Assembly (NCBI RefSeq): GCF_002858925.1
Contig: NZ_PJRS01000033.1
Location: 1-64,000 of the forward strand
DNA: 64,000 bases
Reading direction: 5' to 3'
From: Caulobacter zeae
GTDB taxonomy: Bacteria; Pseudomonadota; Alphaproteobacteria; Caulobacterales; Caulobacteraceae
The translations under genes were made by a program, and so were the position numbers. The first letter of the stretch is position 1. Every line of letters begins with the position of its first letter. The notes under the pieces were generated by a model. That model was not told where the DNA came from, searched no databases, and saw only the letters and a program-made list of their open reading frames with translations. Of this stretch, positions 33,262 through 42,009 are shown in pieces.

Positions 33262-34536
33262 ATGGAGGGCTGGAAGAACTGGTCGGGCAGCGTCACAGCG
33301 ACGCCGAGCAGGATAGCCCGGCCACGCACGGTCGAGGAGCTGTCAGGCCTGGTGCGCGAGGCCGACAAGGTGCGCGTCGTGGGCGCCGGCCACTCGTTCA
33401 TGCCGCTGTGCGAGACCGACGGCCTGCTGCTGAACCTGTCTGACCTGGAAGGCGCCGTCGAGATCGCGCCCGACCGCAAGACCGTCTGGGCCCCCGCCGG
33501 CTGGAGCCTCAAGCGCCTGACCGCCGCGCTCTGGGCCGAGGGCCTGTCGCTGATCAACCAGGGCGACATCAATCCCCAGTCGCTGGCCGGGGCGACGGCC
33601 ACCGGCACCCACGGCACCGGGGCTGAGCTCGGCAGCCTTTCGACCCAGGCCTGCGGCTTCAGGCTGATGACCGCCGACGGCCGCCTCGTCGAGTGCGGCC
33701 CCGAGCTGGAGCCCGAGCTCTACAAGGCCCAGCGCGTCTCGCTCGGCCTACTGGGCGTGGCCGTCGCCATCCGCATCAACGTCATCCCGGCCTACTGCCT
33801 GGAAGAGCGTGTCAGCCGGATGCCGCTCGCCGAGGTCGCCGAGCGCCTCGATGAACTGGCGACCGCGACCCGGCACATGGAGTTCTGGGTTTTTCCCTAT
33901 AGCGACGACGTCATCTTCAAGACCCTGCACCCCGTCGCGCCCGAAGCCGCCGACGAGACCCTGGGCAAGAGCGGCGAAGGCGACGAGGACACCTTCCGCA
34001 CGATCTGCGACCTGTGCGCCGCCCTGCCCGTCCTGACCGCGCCGTTGCAAAAGCTGATGATGAAGGTCGCCGGCAGGCCCGCCCGTCGCGCCGGACCGGC
34101 CCATGAGGTCTTCCCCTCCGAGCGGAACGTCCGCTTCGAGGAGATGGAGTATGAGATGCCGCGCGCCGCCGGCCTGCCCACCCTGAAGGCGGCCATGGCC
34201 CACATCCGCAAGCGCCGCCTGCCGATCACCTTCCCGTTCGAGTTCCGCCTGGTGGCCGGCGACGACATCTGGATGAGCCCGTTCAACATCGGCGCGGGCG
34301 CCTCGATCTCGTTCCACCAGTACGCCAAGATGCCCTGGCGGCCGGCCTTCGCCGAGATGGAGGCCGTGCTGGCCGACAGCGGCGGTCGACCGCACTGGGC
34401 CAAGCGCCATACCCTCACCCCCGCCGACGTCCACCGCCTCTATCCCCGCGCCGGAGACTTCCTGCGGGTGAGAAAGGCGTGGGACCCCGCCGGCAAGTTC
34501 GCCAACGCCCACCTGACCCAGCTGCTGGGGATCTGA
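33262..34536 (+). CDS. FAD-dependent oxidoreductase, D-arabinono-1,4-lactone oxidase family
   Basis: 424 residues. The N-terminal FAD-binding domain has VRVVGAGHSFMPLCET and the substrate-side glycine cluster GATATGTHGTG; the C-terminal region is the aldonolactone/alditol oxidase domain ending GKFANAHLTQLL. Relatives oxidise sugar lactones or alditols and pass electrons to O2. A gap of only 3 bases separates it from the D-threonine-aldolase-like gene, so they are one operon; the combined pathway is not obvious. Confidence 0.87.
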   Translation: MEGWKNWSGSVTATPSRIARPRTVEELSGLVREADKVRVVGAGHSFMPLCETDGLLLNLSDLEGAVEIAPDRKTVWAPAGWSLKRLTAALWAEGLSLINQGDINPQSLAGATATGTHGTGAELGSLSTQACGFRLMTADGRLVECGPELEPELYKAQRVSLGLLGVAVAIRINVIPAYCLEERVSRMPLAEVAERLDELATATRHMEFWVFPYSDDVIFKTLHPVAPEAADETLGKSGEGDEDTFRTICDLCAALPVLTAPLQKLMMKVAGRPARRAGPAHEVFPSERNVRFEEMEYEMPRAAGLPTLKAAMAHIRKRRLPITFPFEFRLVAGDDIWMSPFNIGAGASISFHQYAKMPWRPAFAEMEAVLADSGGRPHWAKRHTLTPADVHRLYPRAGDFLRVRKAWDPAGKFANAHLTQLLGI

Positions 34537-34539
34537 TCC

Positions 34540-35688
34540 ATGAGCGACATCGCCCTGCATGCCGGCCTCGTCGGCCAGCCCGGTTCCCGTGAACAGCTGA
34601 ACACCCCGGTCCTGGTGGTCGACCGGGCGGTCCTTGAGGCCAACATCGCGACCATGGCCGCCTTCGCCGCCGCCAAGGGCCTGAAGCTTCGACCGCACGC
34701 AAAGACCCACAAGAGCGCCAACATCGCCCGCCTACAGCTGGCGGCCGGCGCCGTGGGCCTGTGCTGCGCCAAGATCGGCGAGGCCGAGGCCCTGGCGGCG
34801 CAAGGCGTCTCCATCGGTCTTCTGATCACCTCGCCCGTCGTGTCCGCCCCCGCCATCGCCCGGCTGGTCGCGCTGAACCTGACGACCGAAGGCCTCAAGG
34901 TCGTCGTCGACCACCCCGACAACGTCGCCGCCCTGGGCGCGGCGGCGAGCGCGAGCGGCAAGCCGCTGGAGGTGCTGATCGACCTGGATCCCGGCATCCA
35001 CCGTACGGGCGTGGCCTCGCCGCAGGCCGCCGTCGCCCTGCTCGAGGCGATCAGGGGCCAGGCCGGACTCAGTTATGCCGGCCTGCAATGCTATTGCGGC
35101 GTCCAGCAGCACATCGAGGCCTTCGACGTCCGCAAGACGGCCCTGGAGGACCGCGGGGCCTACATCCGCGAGGTGATCGACGCCCTGACCGCCGCCGGCG
35201 GCGCGCCGGCCATAATCAGCGGCTCGGGCACCGGTTCGCACCGCATCGACGCCGAACTTGGCCTGTTCACCGAGTTTCAGGTCGGTTCCTACGTCTTCAT
35301 GGACGACCAGTACCTGGCCTGCGACCTGGCTGGCGAAGGCACGAACGCCAGTCCCTACCAGCGCTCGCTGTTCATCGACGCCCGCGTGGTCAGCGCCAAC
35401 AGCCCCGGCATGGTCACGGTCGACGCCGGCTTCAAGGCCATGTCCACCGACGCCGATCCGCCCCAGGTCGTGGCCGGCGCCCCGGAAGGCTCGCGCTACT
35501 TCTTCATGGGCGACGAGCACGGGGCGCTGGTTCCGTCGTCCGGCTCGCCCCCGCCCCTGGGCGCCCGCGTGACCCTGGCCGCGCCGCACTGCGACCCGAC
35601 CGTCAACCTCTACGACGCCTATCACGTGGTCGAGGGCGACACGCTGGTGGCCATCTGGCCGGTCACGGCGCGCGGGCGGTCGCGGTAA
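34540..35688 (+). CDS. D-threonine aldolase / D-serine dehydratase-like PLP enzyme
   Basis: 382 residues, fold type III (alanine-racemase-like barrel plus DSD-like C-terminal domain). The PLP lysine lies in RPHAKTHKS (about residue 55), the barrel includes IDLDPGIHRTGV, and the C-terminal metal site is APHCDPTVNLYD (His and Cys two residues apart, as in D-serine dehydratase and D-threonine aldolase). Such enzymes cleave D-beta-hydroxy-alpha-amino acids to glycine plus aldehyde. It is coupled to the FAD oxidase and under the same putative TetR control. Confidence 0.88.
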   Translation: MSDIALHAGLVGQPGSREQLNTPVLVVDRAVLEANIATMAAFAAAKGLKLRPHAKTHKSANIARLQLAAGAVGLCCAKIGEAEALAAQGVSIGLLITSPVVSAPAIARLVALNLTTEGLKVVVDHPDNVAALGAAASASGKPLEVLIDLDPGIHRTGVASPQAAVALLEAIRGQAGLSYAGLQCYCGVQQHIEAFDVRKTALEDRGAYIREVIDALTAAGGAPAIISGSGTGSHRIDAELGLFTEFQVGSYVFMDDQYLACDLAGEGTNASPYQRSLFIDARVVSANSPGMVTVDAGFKAMSTDADPPQVVAGAPEGSRYFFMGDEHGALVPSSGSPPPLGARVTLAAPHCDPTVNLYDAYHVVEGDTLVAIWPVTARGRSR

Positions 35689-35718
35689 CAGTCCACCCTG
35701 GCCTTCAGAAAAACCGCT

Positions 35719-35747
35719 TTGGCGTCGGGCGCGTTGAAGACTATCCA
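35719..35747 (+). promoter_or_regulatory. Candidate promoter of the ceramide operon
   Basis: TTGGCG (35719-35724) and TATCCA (35742-35747) with a 17-base spacer lie 29-57 bases before the LptC-like start. It is the only reasonable promoter in the 87-base gap. No regulator site is recognised. Confidence 0.35.
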
Positions 35748-35775
35748 TGGCGTCCGTTCTGGATCGTCCGCCCGC

Positions 35776-36390
35776 ATGACCACCGCCGCCCTCTCCGTCG
35801 CTCCCGCCAAGAAGCCCCGCCGCAACCGGCGTCGGCGCTCGGCGCGCTGGGCGCGCGCGGGCCTGCTGGTGCTGGCGGTCGGCGTCTCCGGCGTGGTGAT
35901 CGGCCAGACGACCTTGCGCATGCTCGACACCCACAACGCCTCCAAGGTCGCCGCCGCCGCGCCGCTGGCCATGGACAATCCGCGCTTCACCGGCGCGATG
36001 CGCGACGGCCGCGCCTTCCTGATCACCGCCCGCCGCGCCGAGCGCGACGCGGCCGATCCCAACAAGGTCAAGCTGGTCGAGCCGACCCTGGTCCGCGGAT
36101 ACGGCGCGCCCGACGCCAGCAAGGTGACCTCCAAGGACGGGATCTACCAGGAAGCCCAGAATATCCTGGTGCTGACTCAGGACGTGAAGATCGACAACGG
36201 CCAGGGCTACCAGTTCGCCTCGCAGGAAGCCCGCATCGACACCAAGACCGGCGAGGTCGTCGGCGGCGCGCCGGTGGCCGGCGCCGGCCCGCGCGGCAAT
36301 GTCAGCGCCGACAGCTACAGCGTCAGCGACAAAGGCGATCGCGTGATCTTCAAGGGCCGCGTCCGCACCCGCGTCCAGCCCACCAACTAG
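35776..36390 (+). CDS. LptC-like bitopic periplasmic lipid-transport protein
   Basis: 204 residues: a very basic cytoplasmic start (KKPRRNRRRRSARW), one transmembrane helix (about 28-48) and a periplasmic domain. From residue 65 the LptC/OstA-type beta-jellyroll pattern appears: NPRFTGAMRDGRAFLITA, VTSKDGIYQEAQNILVLTQDVKI, SQEARIDTKTGEVVGG, VSADSYSVSDKGDRVIFKG. LptC takes lipid from LptB2FG and hands it to LptA. It is first in the ceramide operon, not with the usual lptA/lptB genes, so a role in sphingolipid export is likely. No clear ribosome site precedes the ATG at 35776; the next gene starts 12 bases after its stop. Confidence 0.8.
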   Translation: MTTAALSVAPAKKPRRNRRRRSARWARAGLLVLAVGVSGVVIGQTTLRMLDTHNASKVAAAAPLAMDNPRFTGAMRDGRAFLITARRAERDAADPNKVKLVEPTLVRGYGAPDASKVTSKDGIYQEAQNILVLTQDVKIDNGQGYQFASQEARIDTKTGEVVGGAPVAGAGPRGNVSADSYSVSDKGDRVIFKGRVRTRVQPTN

Positions 36391-36402
36391 GCCCCTCGAC
36401 CG

Positions 36403-37563
36403 ATGACCGGCCTCGGCCTCCTGGACCAGCAGCGCAGCCGCGCGACGCGCGTGTGCTTCCTCTATATCGCCCAGCCGCACCAGGTCTGGCACAGCCTGTC
36501 GATCGCCGTGGCCATGGCCCGCGCCTGGCCGGAGATCCGGGTCGAGATCGCCGCCACCTCGGCCGGCCACCTCGACTACATCCAGGGCATGCTCGATGGC
36601 CTGGGCGGGGCGCCGATCACCCTGCGCCTGCTGCCGCCGGCCTGGCTGCGTCGGCTGTCCAAGAATGCTCCGCCGCCCAAGGCCCTGATGCTGGCGCTGA
36701 ACGCGGGCAGGCTGGCGGCATACGACGCCGTCGTCACGCCCGAACGCACCACCGCCCTGCTGCGCAAGCTGGGCGTGCGTCGCACCGCCCTCGTCTACAC
36801 CCAGCACGGCGCCGGCGATCGCGGCGGTCCGTTCGAGCCCCGCCTGCGGGTCTTCGACCTGGTGATGGCCGCCGGTCCCAAGCAGCGCGACCGGATGATC
36901 GACGAGGGCTGGGTCCGCCCCGAGGCCTGCGCCATGGTGGGCTACCCGAAGTTCGACCTGGTCGACGCCCTGCCGCCCAGCGCCACCCCGGCCTTCGCCA
37001 AGGCCCTGCCGACCGTGGTCTACAACCCGCACTTCCATGAGACCCTGGGCTCGTGGAGCGCCTTTGGCCTGTCGATCCTCGAGCAGTTCGCTGCCGACGA
37101 GCGGTTCAACCTTATCTTCGCCCCGCACGTGCGACTGTTCGAGACCGCCTCGGAGGCCGACCGCCGCGCGGTCGCGAGCTTCGAGGGCCACCCGCGCATC
37201 CATCTCGACCTCGGCGGCCCGGCCGCCTTCGACATGACCTACACCCGCCAAGCCCACCTCTATCTCGGCGACGTCTCCAGCCAGGTCTACGAGTTCCTGC
37301 GCACGCCAAAGCCCTGCCTGTTCCTCAACCCCAGCCACGCCGACTGGACGGGCGACGAGAGCTTCCATCACTGGCTGTACGGCCCGGTGCGCGAGACGGC
37401 CAACGGGATCTGCGACGCGGTCAGCGCCGCCATCGCCGGGCACGGCGACTTCCTGGAGGTGCAGAAGACGGGCGTGGCCCAGACCTTCGACCTCACCTCC
37501 GTCCCCTCGTCGCAGCGCGCCGCGCGCGCCATCGTCGACCGCCTGGCCGTCCTCGACCGATGA
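36403..37563 (+). CDS. CDP-glycerol:glycerophosphotransferase-like (TagB/TagF family) enzyme
   Basis: 386 residues with the GT-B-like fold of the CDP-glycerol glycerophosphotransferase family: CFLYIAQPHQVWHSL at the N terminus, QHGAGDRG in the middle (TQHGAGD), YNPHFHETLGSW, the nucleotide-binding HVRLFE and DVSSQVYEFL near the C terminus with FLNPSHADW. Family members transfer glycerol-phosphate from CDP-glycerol. In a ceramide locus the natural inference is headgroup addition or elongation of a ceramide-phospho(poly)glycer-type lipid. Its stop overlaps the flippase start (ATGA). Donor and acceptor are not proven by sequence. Confidence 0.78.
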   Translation: MTGLGLLDQQRSRATRVCFLYIAQPHQVWHSLSIAVAMARAWPEIRVEIAATSAGHLDYIQGMLDGLGGAPITLRLLPPAWLRRLSKNAPPPKALMLALNAGRLAAYDAVVTPERTTALLRKLGVRRTALVYTQHGAGDRGGPFEPRLRVFDLVMAAGPKQRDRMIDEGWVRPEACAMVGYPKFDLVDALPPSATPAFAKALPTVVYNPHFHETLGSWSAFGLSILEQFAADERFNLIFAPHVRLFETASEADRRAVASFEGHPRIHLDLGGPAAFDMTYTRQAHLYLGDVSSQVYEFLRTPKPCLFLNPSHADWTGDESFHHWLYGPVRETANGICDAVSAAIAGHGDFLEVQKTGVAQTFDLTSVPSSQRAARAIVDRLAVLDR

Positions 37564-38993
37564 GCGACGCGCCCACGAAAGATGCGTCCCCCAAGGACGC
37601 GGCCTCTAAAGACGCGACGAAGGTCAATCCCCTGGCCAGGATGCTGGCCAATGTCGGCGCCCTGCTGAGCGGGCGCGGACTGAACGCCATTGTCGGCTTG
37701 GCCTATATCGCGGTCACGACCCGCAGCCTCGGCATCGAGGTCTTCGGCTTCCTCACCCTTATCAACGCCTTCGCACAGGCGCTTGGCGAGATGGCCAAGT
37801 TCCAGTCCTGGCAGACCGTCGTGCAATACGGCGCCAAGCCCTTGATGGACGGCGACCGCAAGACCTTCCAGCAGGTGATGCGCTTTGCCCTGGTGCTCGA
37901 CGGCATCGGCGCTGTGGCCGGCGTCGCCATCGGCGTGGCCGGCAGCCTGCTGTTCAGCCACTACATGGGCTGGCCCGACGAGCTCGCGCCGGAGGCGGCG
38001 CTCTACTGCCTGTCGATCGGCGTCATGACCTCGGCCACGGGCGTGGGCCTGCTGCGCCTGTTCGACCGTTTCCGCATGCTGGCCGCCGAGCAGGTGGTCT
38101 CGTCCATCGTGCGCCTGATCGGCTGCGCGATCGCCGCGGCGACGGAAGCGCCGATCGAGATGTTCCTGCTGGCCTGGGCGGCCGGCACGGTGGCCTCGTT
38201 CCTCTATGTCGCCATCATCGCCGTCTGGAGCCTGCTGCAGCGCGGCCTGCTGGACGGCTTCAGCCTCTTTGGCCCGCTCGGCGTCGGCCTGCCGGGCGTC
38301 TGGCGCTTCGCCTGGGCGACCAATTTCAGCAGCACCATCGAGGTCGGCTTCACCCACGTCCTGACCCTGGCCATCGGCGCGCTGGTCGGCCCGGCGCCCG
38401 CCGCCATGTGGCGGGTCGGCCGGCAGGTGGCCGACGGCATGGCCAAGCCCGCGCGCCTGATGCTGCCCGCCCTGCATCCCGAGTTCGCCCGCCTGCGCGC
38501 CCAGAAGGACGACGCGGCCATGCTGCGCCTGGCCCGCCAGATCGCCCTGATCGGCGGCGGCGTCGCCGGCGTGCTGCTGCTGGTCTGCCTGCTGGCCGGT
38601 CCCTGGCTGCTGACCGTGATCATGGGCGCGGAATACGCCTCGGCCGCCGGCATCATGAGCTGGCAGGTCGCCGCCGCCGCGATCAGCATCATGGCCCTTC
38701 CGATCGAGCCTATGCTGGTCTCGATGCATGCGGCGGGCGCCGCCCTGCGCGTGCGCATCGTCGTCATCGCCATCTACTTCGCCGCCCTCGTGCCGCTGCT
38801 GCAGATCTTCGACCTGACCGGCGCCGGCGCGGCCCTGGTCCTGGCCTCGACCTGCATGGCGATCGGCATGTTCATCACCCTCCGGTCGCGTCTCGCCGCG
38901 GAAGCCGCCGCCGAGCGCGAGGACAAAAGCGCCGTCATGCTTGAACAGACTTGCGCGGAACCCCTGAACGAGCGCAAAGGCGATCCGCAATGA
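37560..38993 (+). CDS. Wzx/MATE-type lipid flippase (polysaccharide-biosynthesis transporter family)
   Basis: 477 residues with about 12-14 hydrophobic segments and the MOP-family start GLNAIVGLAYIAVTTRSLG, VFGFLTLINAFA; a 25-residue Lys/Asp/Ser-rich leader precedes it. Proteins of this family flip lipid-linked intermediates across the inner membrane. Here the gene overlaps both neighbours by four bases, between the CDP-glycerol transferase and the acyl-ACP synthetase, so ceramide lipids or their precursors are the probable cargo. Confidence 0.82.
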   Translation: MSDAPTKDASPKDAASKDATKVNPLARMLANVGALLSGRGLNAIVGLAYIAVTTRSLGIEVFGFLTLINAFAQALGEMAKFQSWQTVVQYGAKPLMDGDRKTFQQVMRFALVLDGIGAVAGVAIGVAGSLLFSHYMGWPDELAPEAALYCLSIGVMTSATGVGLLRLFDRFRMLAAEQVVSSIVRLIGCAIAAATEAPIEMFLLAWAAGTVASFLYVAIIAVWSLLQRGLLDGFSLFGPLGVGLPGVWRFAWATNFSSTIEVGFTHVLTLAIGALVGPAPAAMWRVGRQVADGMAKPARLMLPALHPEFARLRAQKDDAAMLRLARQIALIGGGVAGVLLLVCLLAGPWLLTVIMGAEYASAAGIMSWQVAAAAISIMALPIEPMLVSMHAAGAALRVRIVVIAIYFAALVPLLQIFDLTGAGAALVLASTCMAIGMFITLRSRLAAEAAAEREDKSAVMLEQTCAEPLNERKGDPQ

Positions 38994-40702
38994 ATACGCC
39001 CACCGCTTCCGGCAGGACCGTCCGTCTCGCCGACTTCCCGACCCTGACCGCCGCCCTGGACTTCGCCGCGACCGGCGAGACCGGGATCAACCTGCATTCG
39101 CTGCGCGGCGAACTGGTCGAGGCCCTCAGCTACGCCGCCCTGCGCGAGCAGGCCCAGGGCCTGGCCCGCCGCCTGCTGGCCGCCGGCTCCAAGGTGGGCG
39201 ACAGCGTCGCCCTGATCGCCGAGACCGACGGCGACTTCGTGCGCGCCTTCTTCGCCTGCCAGTACGCCGGCCTGGTGCCCGCCCCCCTGCCCCTGCCCGC
39301 CCCGCTGGGCGGTCGCGAGGCCTATATCGAGCAGATCGGCCGCATGTGCGCCTCGGCTCACGCCAGGATCCTGATCGGCCCGTCCGGCATGGCCGAGTGG
39401 CTGAAGCAGATCGGCGACGCCGCCGGCCTCGACTTCGCCGCCCCGCTGTCTGAGCTGCCGGAAGACGCCGGCGCGGCCCTGCCCGAAATCACGCCCGAGC
39501 ATCCCTGCTATCTTCAGTTCTCGTCGGGCAGCACCCGCTTCCCGACCGGCGTGCTGGTGACGCACAAGGCCCTGATGGCCAACGCCGTGGCCATCACCCG
39601 CGACGGCCTGCAGGTGAAGCCGGAAGACCGCGCGGTCTCGTGGCTGCCGCTCTATCACGACATGGGCCTGATCGGCTTCCTGCTGAGCCCGCTGACCAGC
39701 CAGATGAGCGTTGACCTGCTGCCCACCGGCGCCTTCGTGCGCCGGCCGCTGCTGTGGCTCGACCTGATCAGCCGCAACGGCGGCACGATCGCCTACAGCC
39801 CGACCTTCGGCTACGAGCTGTGCGCCCGCCGCGCCGAGGCCGCTTCGATCGACCACCTGGACCTGTCGCGCTGGCGCAGCGCGGGCCTTGGCGGCGACAT
39901 GATCCGCACCGCGCCCGTCGAGGCCTTTGCGGAACGGTTCGCCGCCGTCGGCTTCTCGGAAAAGGCCTATGTGGCCAGCTACGGCATGGCCGAGGCGACC
40001 CTGGCCCTCTCCATGGCCCCGCTGGGCAAGGGCCTGCGCGTCGAGATCCTCGACATCGAACGCCTGGAGCGCGACGACCTGGCCGTCACGGTCGGCGCCG
40101 ACGCGCCCCGCGCCCGGGCCTTCGCCCGCTGCGGTCCGGCCCTGCCCCACCACCAGCTCGAAGTGCGCGACGCCGGCGGCAAGCCGGTGGCCGAGCGCCA
40201 TGTCGGCCGCATCTTCGCCAAGGGCCCCAGCCTGATGGGCGGCTATTTCGAGCAGCCGGAGGAGACCGCCCGCGTGCTCGACGCCGACGGCTGGCTCGAC
40301 ACCGGCGACCTCGGCTTCCTAGTCGAGGGCGAGATCGTCATCACCGGCCGCGCCAAGGACCTGATCATCCTCAACGGCCGCAACATCTGGCCGCAGGACC
40401 TGGAATGGACCGCCGAGCGCGAGGTCCCCGGCCTGCGCAGCGGCGACGTGGCCGCCTTCTCCGTTCCCGGAGACGCGGCGGAAGAAGAGATCGTCACCAT
40501 CCTGGTCCAGGCCCGCGGCGGCGACGCCGACAGCCGCGCGGCTTTGGTCGACACGGTGGCCGGCGTGCTGCGTTCGCGCCACGGCGTCGAGACCCAGGTC
40601 AAGCTGGTCGGCGCCCACGCCCTGCCCCAGACCTCGTCGGGCAAGCTCAGCCGCTCCAAGGCCAAGGCCGCCTATCTGGCCGGCGCCTACGAGCGCGCCT
40701 GA
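38990..40702 (+). CDS. aasR: Fatty acyl-ACP synthetase / acyl-AMP ligase for sphingolipid synthesis
   Basis: 570 residues, ANL superfamily of the FAAL type: P-loop-like LQFSSGSTRFPTGV, A4 motif region WLPLYHDMGLIG (typical of fatty acyl-AMP ligases), YGMAEATLAL, DTGDLGFLVEGEIVITGRAKDLIIL and the C-terminal TSSGKLSRSKAK, with the adenylation lysine. It should activate a fatty acid with ATP and load it on the dedicated ACP two genes on. From established work on C. crescentus, an acyl-ACP synthetase (AasR) at this place feeds serine palmitoyltransferase. Starts within the flippase stop (ATGA). Confidence 0.88.
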   Translation: MNTPTASGRTVRLADFPTLTAALDFAATGETGINLHSLRGELVEALSYAALREQAQGLARRLLAAGSKVGDSVALIAETDGDFVRAFFACQYAGLVPAPLPLPAPLGGREAYIEQIGRMCASAHARILIGPSGMAEWLKQIGDAAGLDFAAPLSELPEDAGAALPEITPEHPCYLQFSSGSTRFPTGVLVTHKALMANAVAITRDGLQVKPEDRAVSWLPLYHDMGLIGFLLSPLTSQMSVDLLPTGAFVRRPLLWLDLISRNGGTIAYSPTFGYELCARRAEAASIDHLDLSRWRSAGLGGDMIRTAPVEAFAERFAAVGFSEKAYVASYGMAEATLALSMAPLGKGLRVEILDIERLERDDLAVTVGADAPRARAFARCGPALPHHQLEVRDAGGKPVAERHVGRIFAKGPSLMGGYFEQPEETARVLDADGWLDTGDLGFLVEGEIVITGRAKDLIILNGRNIWPQDLEWTAEREVPGLRSGDVAAFSVPGDAAEEEIVTILVQARGGDADSRAALVDTVAGVLRSRHGVETQVKLVGAHALPQTSSGKLSRSKAKAAYLAGAYERA

Positions 40703-40703
40703 G

Positions 40704-41675
40704 GTGGCCAGGACGGACGTGGAAGGTCCGGGACCCAGCGTCGTCGCCGTCACCGGCGCGACCGGCTTCCTGGGCCAGCACCTCGTCCGCGCCATCGCCG
40801 AACGGGGCCTTGTCCCCCGCATCCTGTCGCGCCGCGATCCGGTCTCGCCGTTCTGGCGCGGGATCGAGCCGCAGGTGGTGCTGGGCGACCTCGCCCGCCC
40901 CGAGGCGCTGGCCCGCCTGTGCGACGGCGCCGACGTCGTCATCCACCTGGCCGGCCTGATCAAGGCCGCCGACCGCGCCGCCTTCGACAAGGTCAACGTC
41001 GACGGCGCGCGAGCCGTGGCGCAGGCCGCGGCCAAAGCCGGCGCCCGCTTCGTGCTGGTCTCCAGCCTCGCCGCCCGCGAACCCCAGCTTTCCGACTACG
41101 CCGCCAGCAAGCGCGCCGGCGAGGAAGCCGTACTGGCGATCGCGCCCGAGGCGCTGGTCATCCGCCCGCCGGCCATCTACGGCCCTGGCGACCGCGAGAC
41201 CGTCGGCCTGTTTTCCGCCGCCCAGGCCAGCCGCGTCCTGCCGGTGCTGTCGCCCGCCTCACGCGTGGCGATGATCGAGGTGCGCGACGCCGCCGCCCAG
41301 ATCCTCGACCTGGTCGCGAGCGGCCGCGCGGGCCTGGCCTCGATCTGCGACGCCCGACCCGACGGCTATGCCTGGAGCGAGATCATGACCGCCGCCGCGA
41401 CGGCTGTCGGCGCGCCGCCGCCTCGCCTGCTGCGCGTGCCCGAAGGCCTGATCCGACTGGCCGGAGGCGTCGCCGAAGTGGCGAGTAAAATCTCAGGACA
41501 ACCATCGGTGTTCGGATCGGGCAAAGCGCGCGAACTGTCGCATGCAGATTGGGCGTTTTTGGCTGATCGGTCCCTTGCGTCGTCGCCGAGTCGTCACGAT
41601 GTTGCCCGCGGCTTCGGCGAAACCGTCGACTGGTATCGGTCGGCCGGGTGGTTGTCGAAAAAATACAGCGACTAG
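40704..41675 (+). CDS. cerR: Ceramide reductase CerR (NAD-dependent epimerase/dehydratase family)
   Basis: 323 residues, extended short-chain dehydrogenase: nucleotide motif GATGFLG at residues 18-24, and the active-site Y133-x3-K137 in DYAASK, with the Ser at VSSLAA upstream. In bacterial ceramide synthesis this protein reduces the 3-keto group, and in Caulobacter it is thought to act on the oxidised ceramide after N-acylation. The GTG start at 40704 is one base after the aasR stop. It is followed by a 79-base gap before the ACP, where a second promoter may lie. Confidence 0.88.
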   Translation: MARTDVEGPGPSVVAVTGATGFLGQHLVRAIAERGLVPRILSRRDPVSPFWRGIEPQVVLGDLARPEALARLCDGADVVIHLAGLIKAADRAAFDKVNVDGARAVAQAAAKAGARFVLVSSLAAREPQLSDYAASKRAGEEAVLAIAPEALVIRPPAIYGPGDRETVGLFSAAQASRVLPVLSPASRVAMIEVRDAAAQILDLVASGRAGLASICDARPDGYAWSEIMTAAATAVGAPPPRLLRVPEGLIRLAGGVAEVASKISGQPSVFGSGKARELSHADWAFLADRSLASSPSRHDVARGFGETVDWYRSAGWLSKKYSD

Positions 41676-41754
41676 TTCAATTGTGGCAGATATCTGACAG
41701 AGACACTGTTACGGTGCGGTCACAGTGCTTTGACGGGGGCGTCTGGCGTTTGGC

Positions 41755-42006
41755 ATGGATACAGTGACAGATCTAAGTTTGCGTGAGATCGGGCTGGCGA
41801 CGAGCAAGGTGCTCGGCCGCACGGTCGAGGTGACGAACGACACCCACATCGGCCGCGACCTGGCAGTGGATTCCCTCGCCCTGATGAACATCGTGATGGA
41901 GCTCGAAGATTCCTTCGACATCTCCATCCCGCTCGATCGCCTCGCCGCGGTGGAAACCGCCGGCGACCTCTCCAAACTGATCAACGATCTCCGAACCAAG
42001 GCTTGA
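41755..42006 (+). CDS. acpR: Dedicated acyl carrier protein for sphingolipid synthesis
   Basis: 83 residues. The phosphopantetheine serine is S40 in AVDSLALMN (DSL). The rest fits the four-helix acidic ACP fold. It ends three bases before spt, so the carrier and the condensing enzyme are co-translated. It is known in C. crescentus and other alphaproteobacteria that a specialised ACP supplies the acyl chain to serine palmitoyltransferase in place of CoA. Confidence 0.93.
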   Translation: MDTVTDLSLREIGLATSKVLGRTVEVTNDTHIGRDLAVDSLALMNIVMELEDSFDISIPLDRLAAVETAGDLSKLINDLRTKA

Positions 42007-42009
42007 CCG

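Noticed and set aside
34732-37443. Long minus-strand open frame opposite the D-threonine-aldolase, LptC-like and CDP-glycerol genes
   Set aside because: Composition is that of an antisense shadow; the three plus-strand genes carry recognisable motifs and tight spacing.
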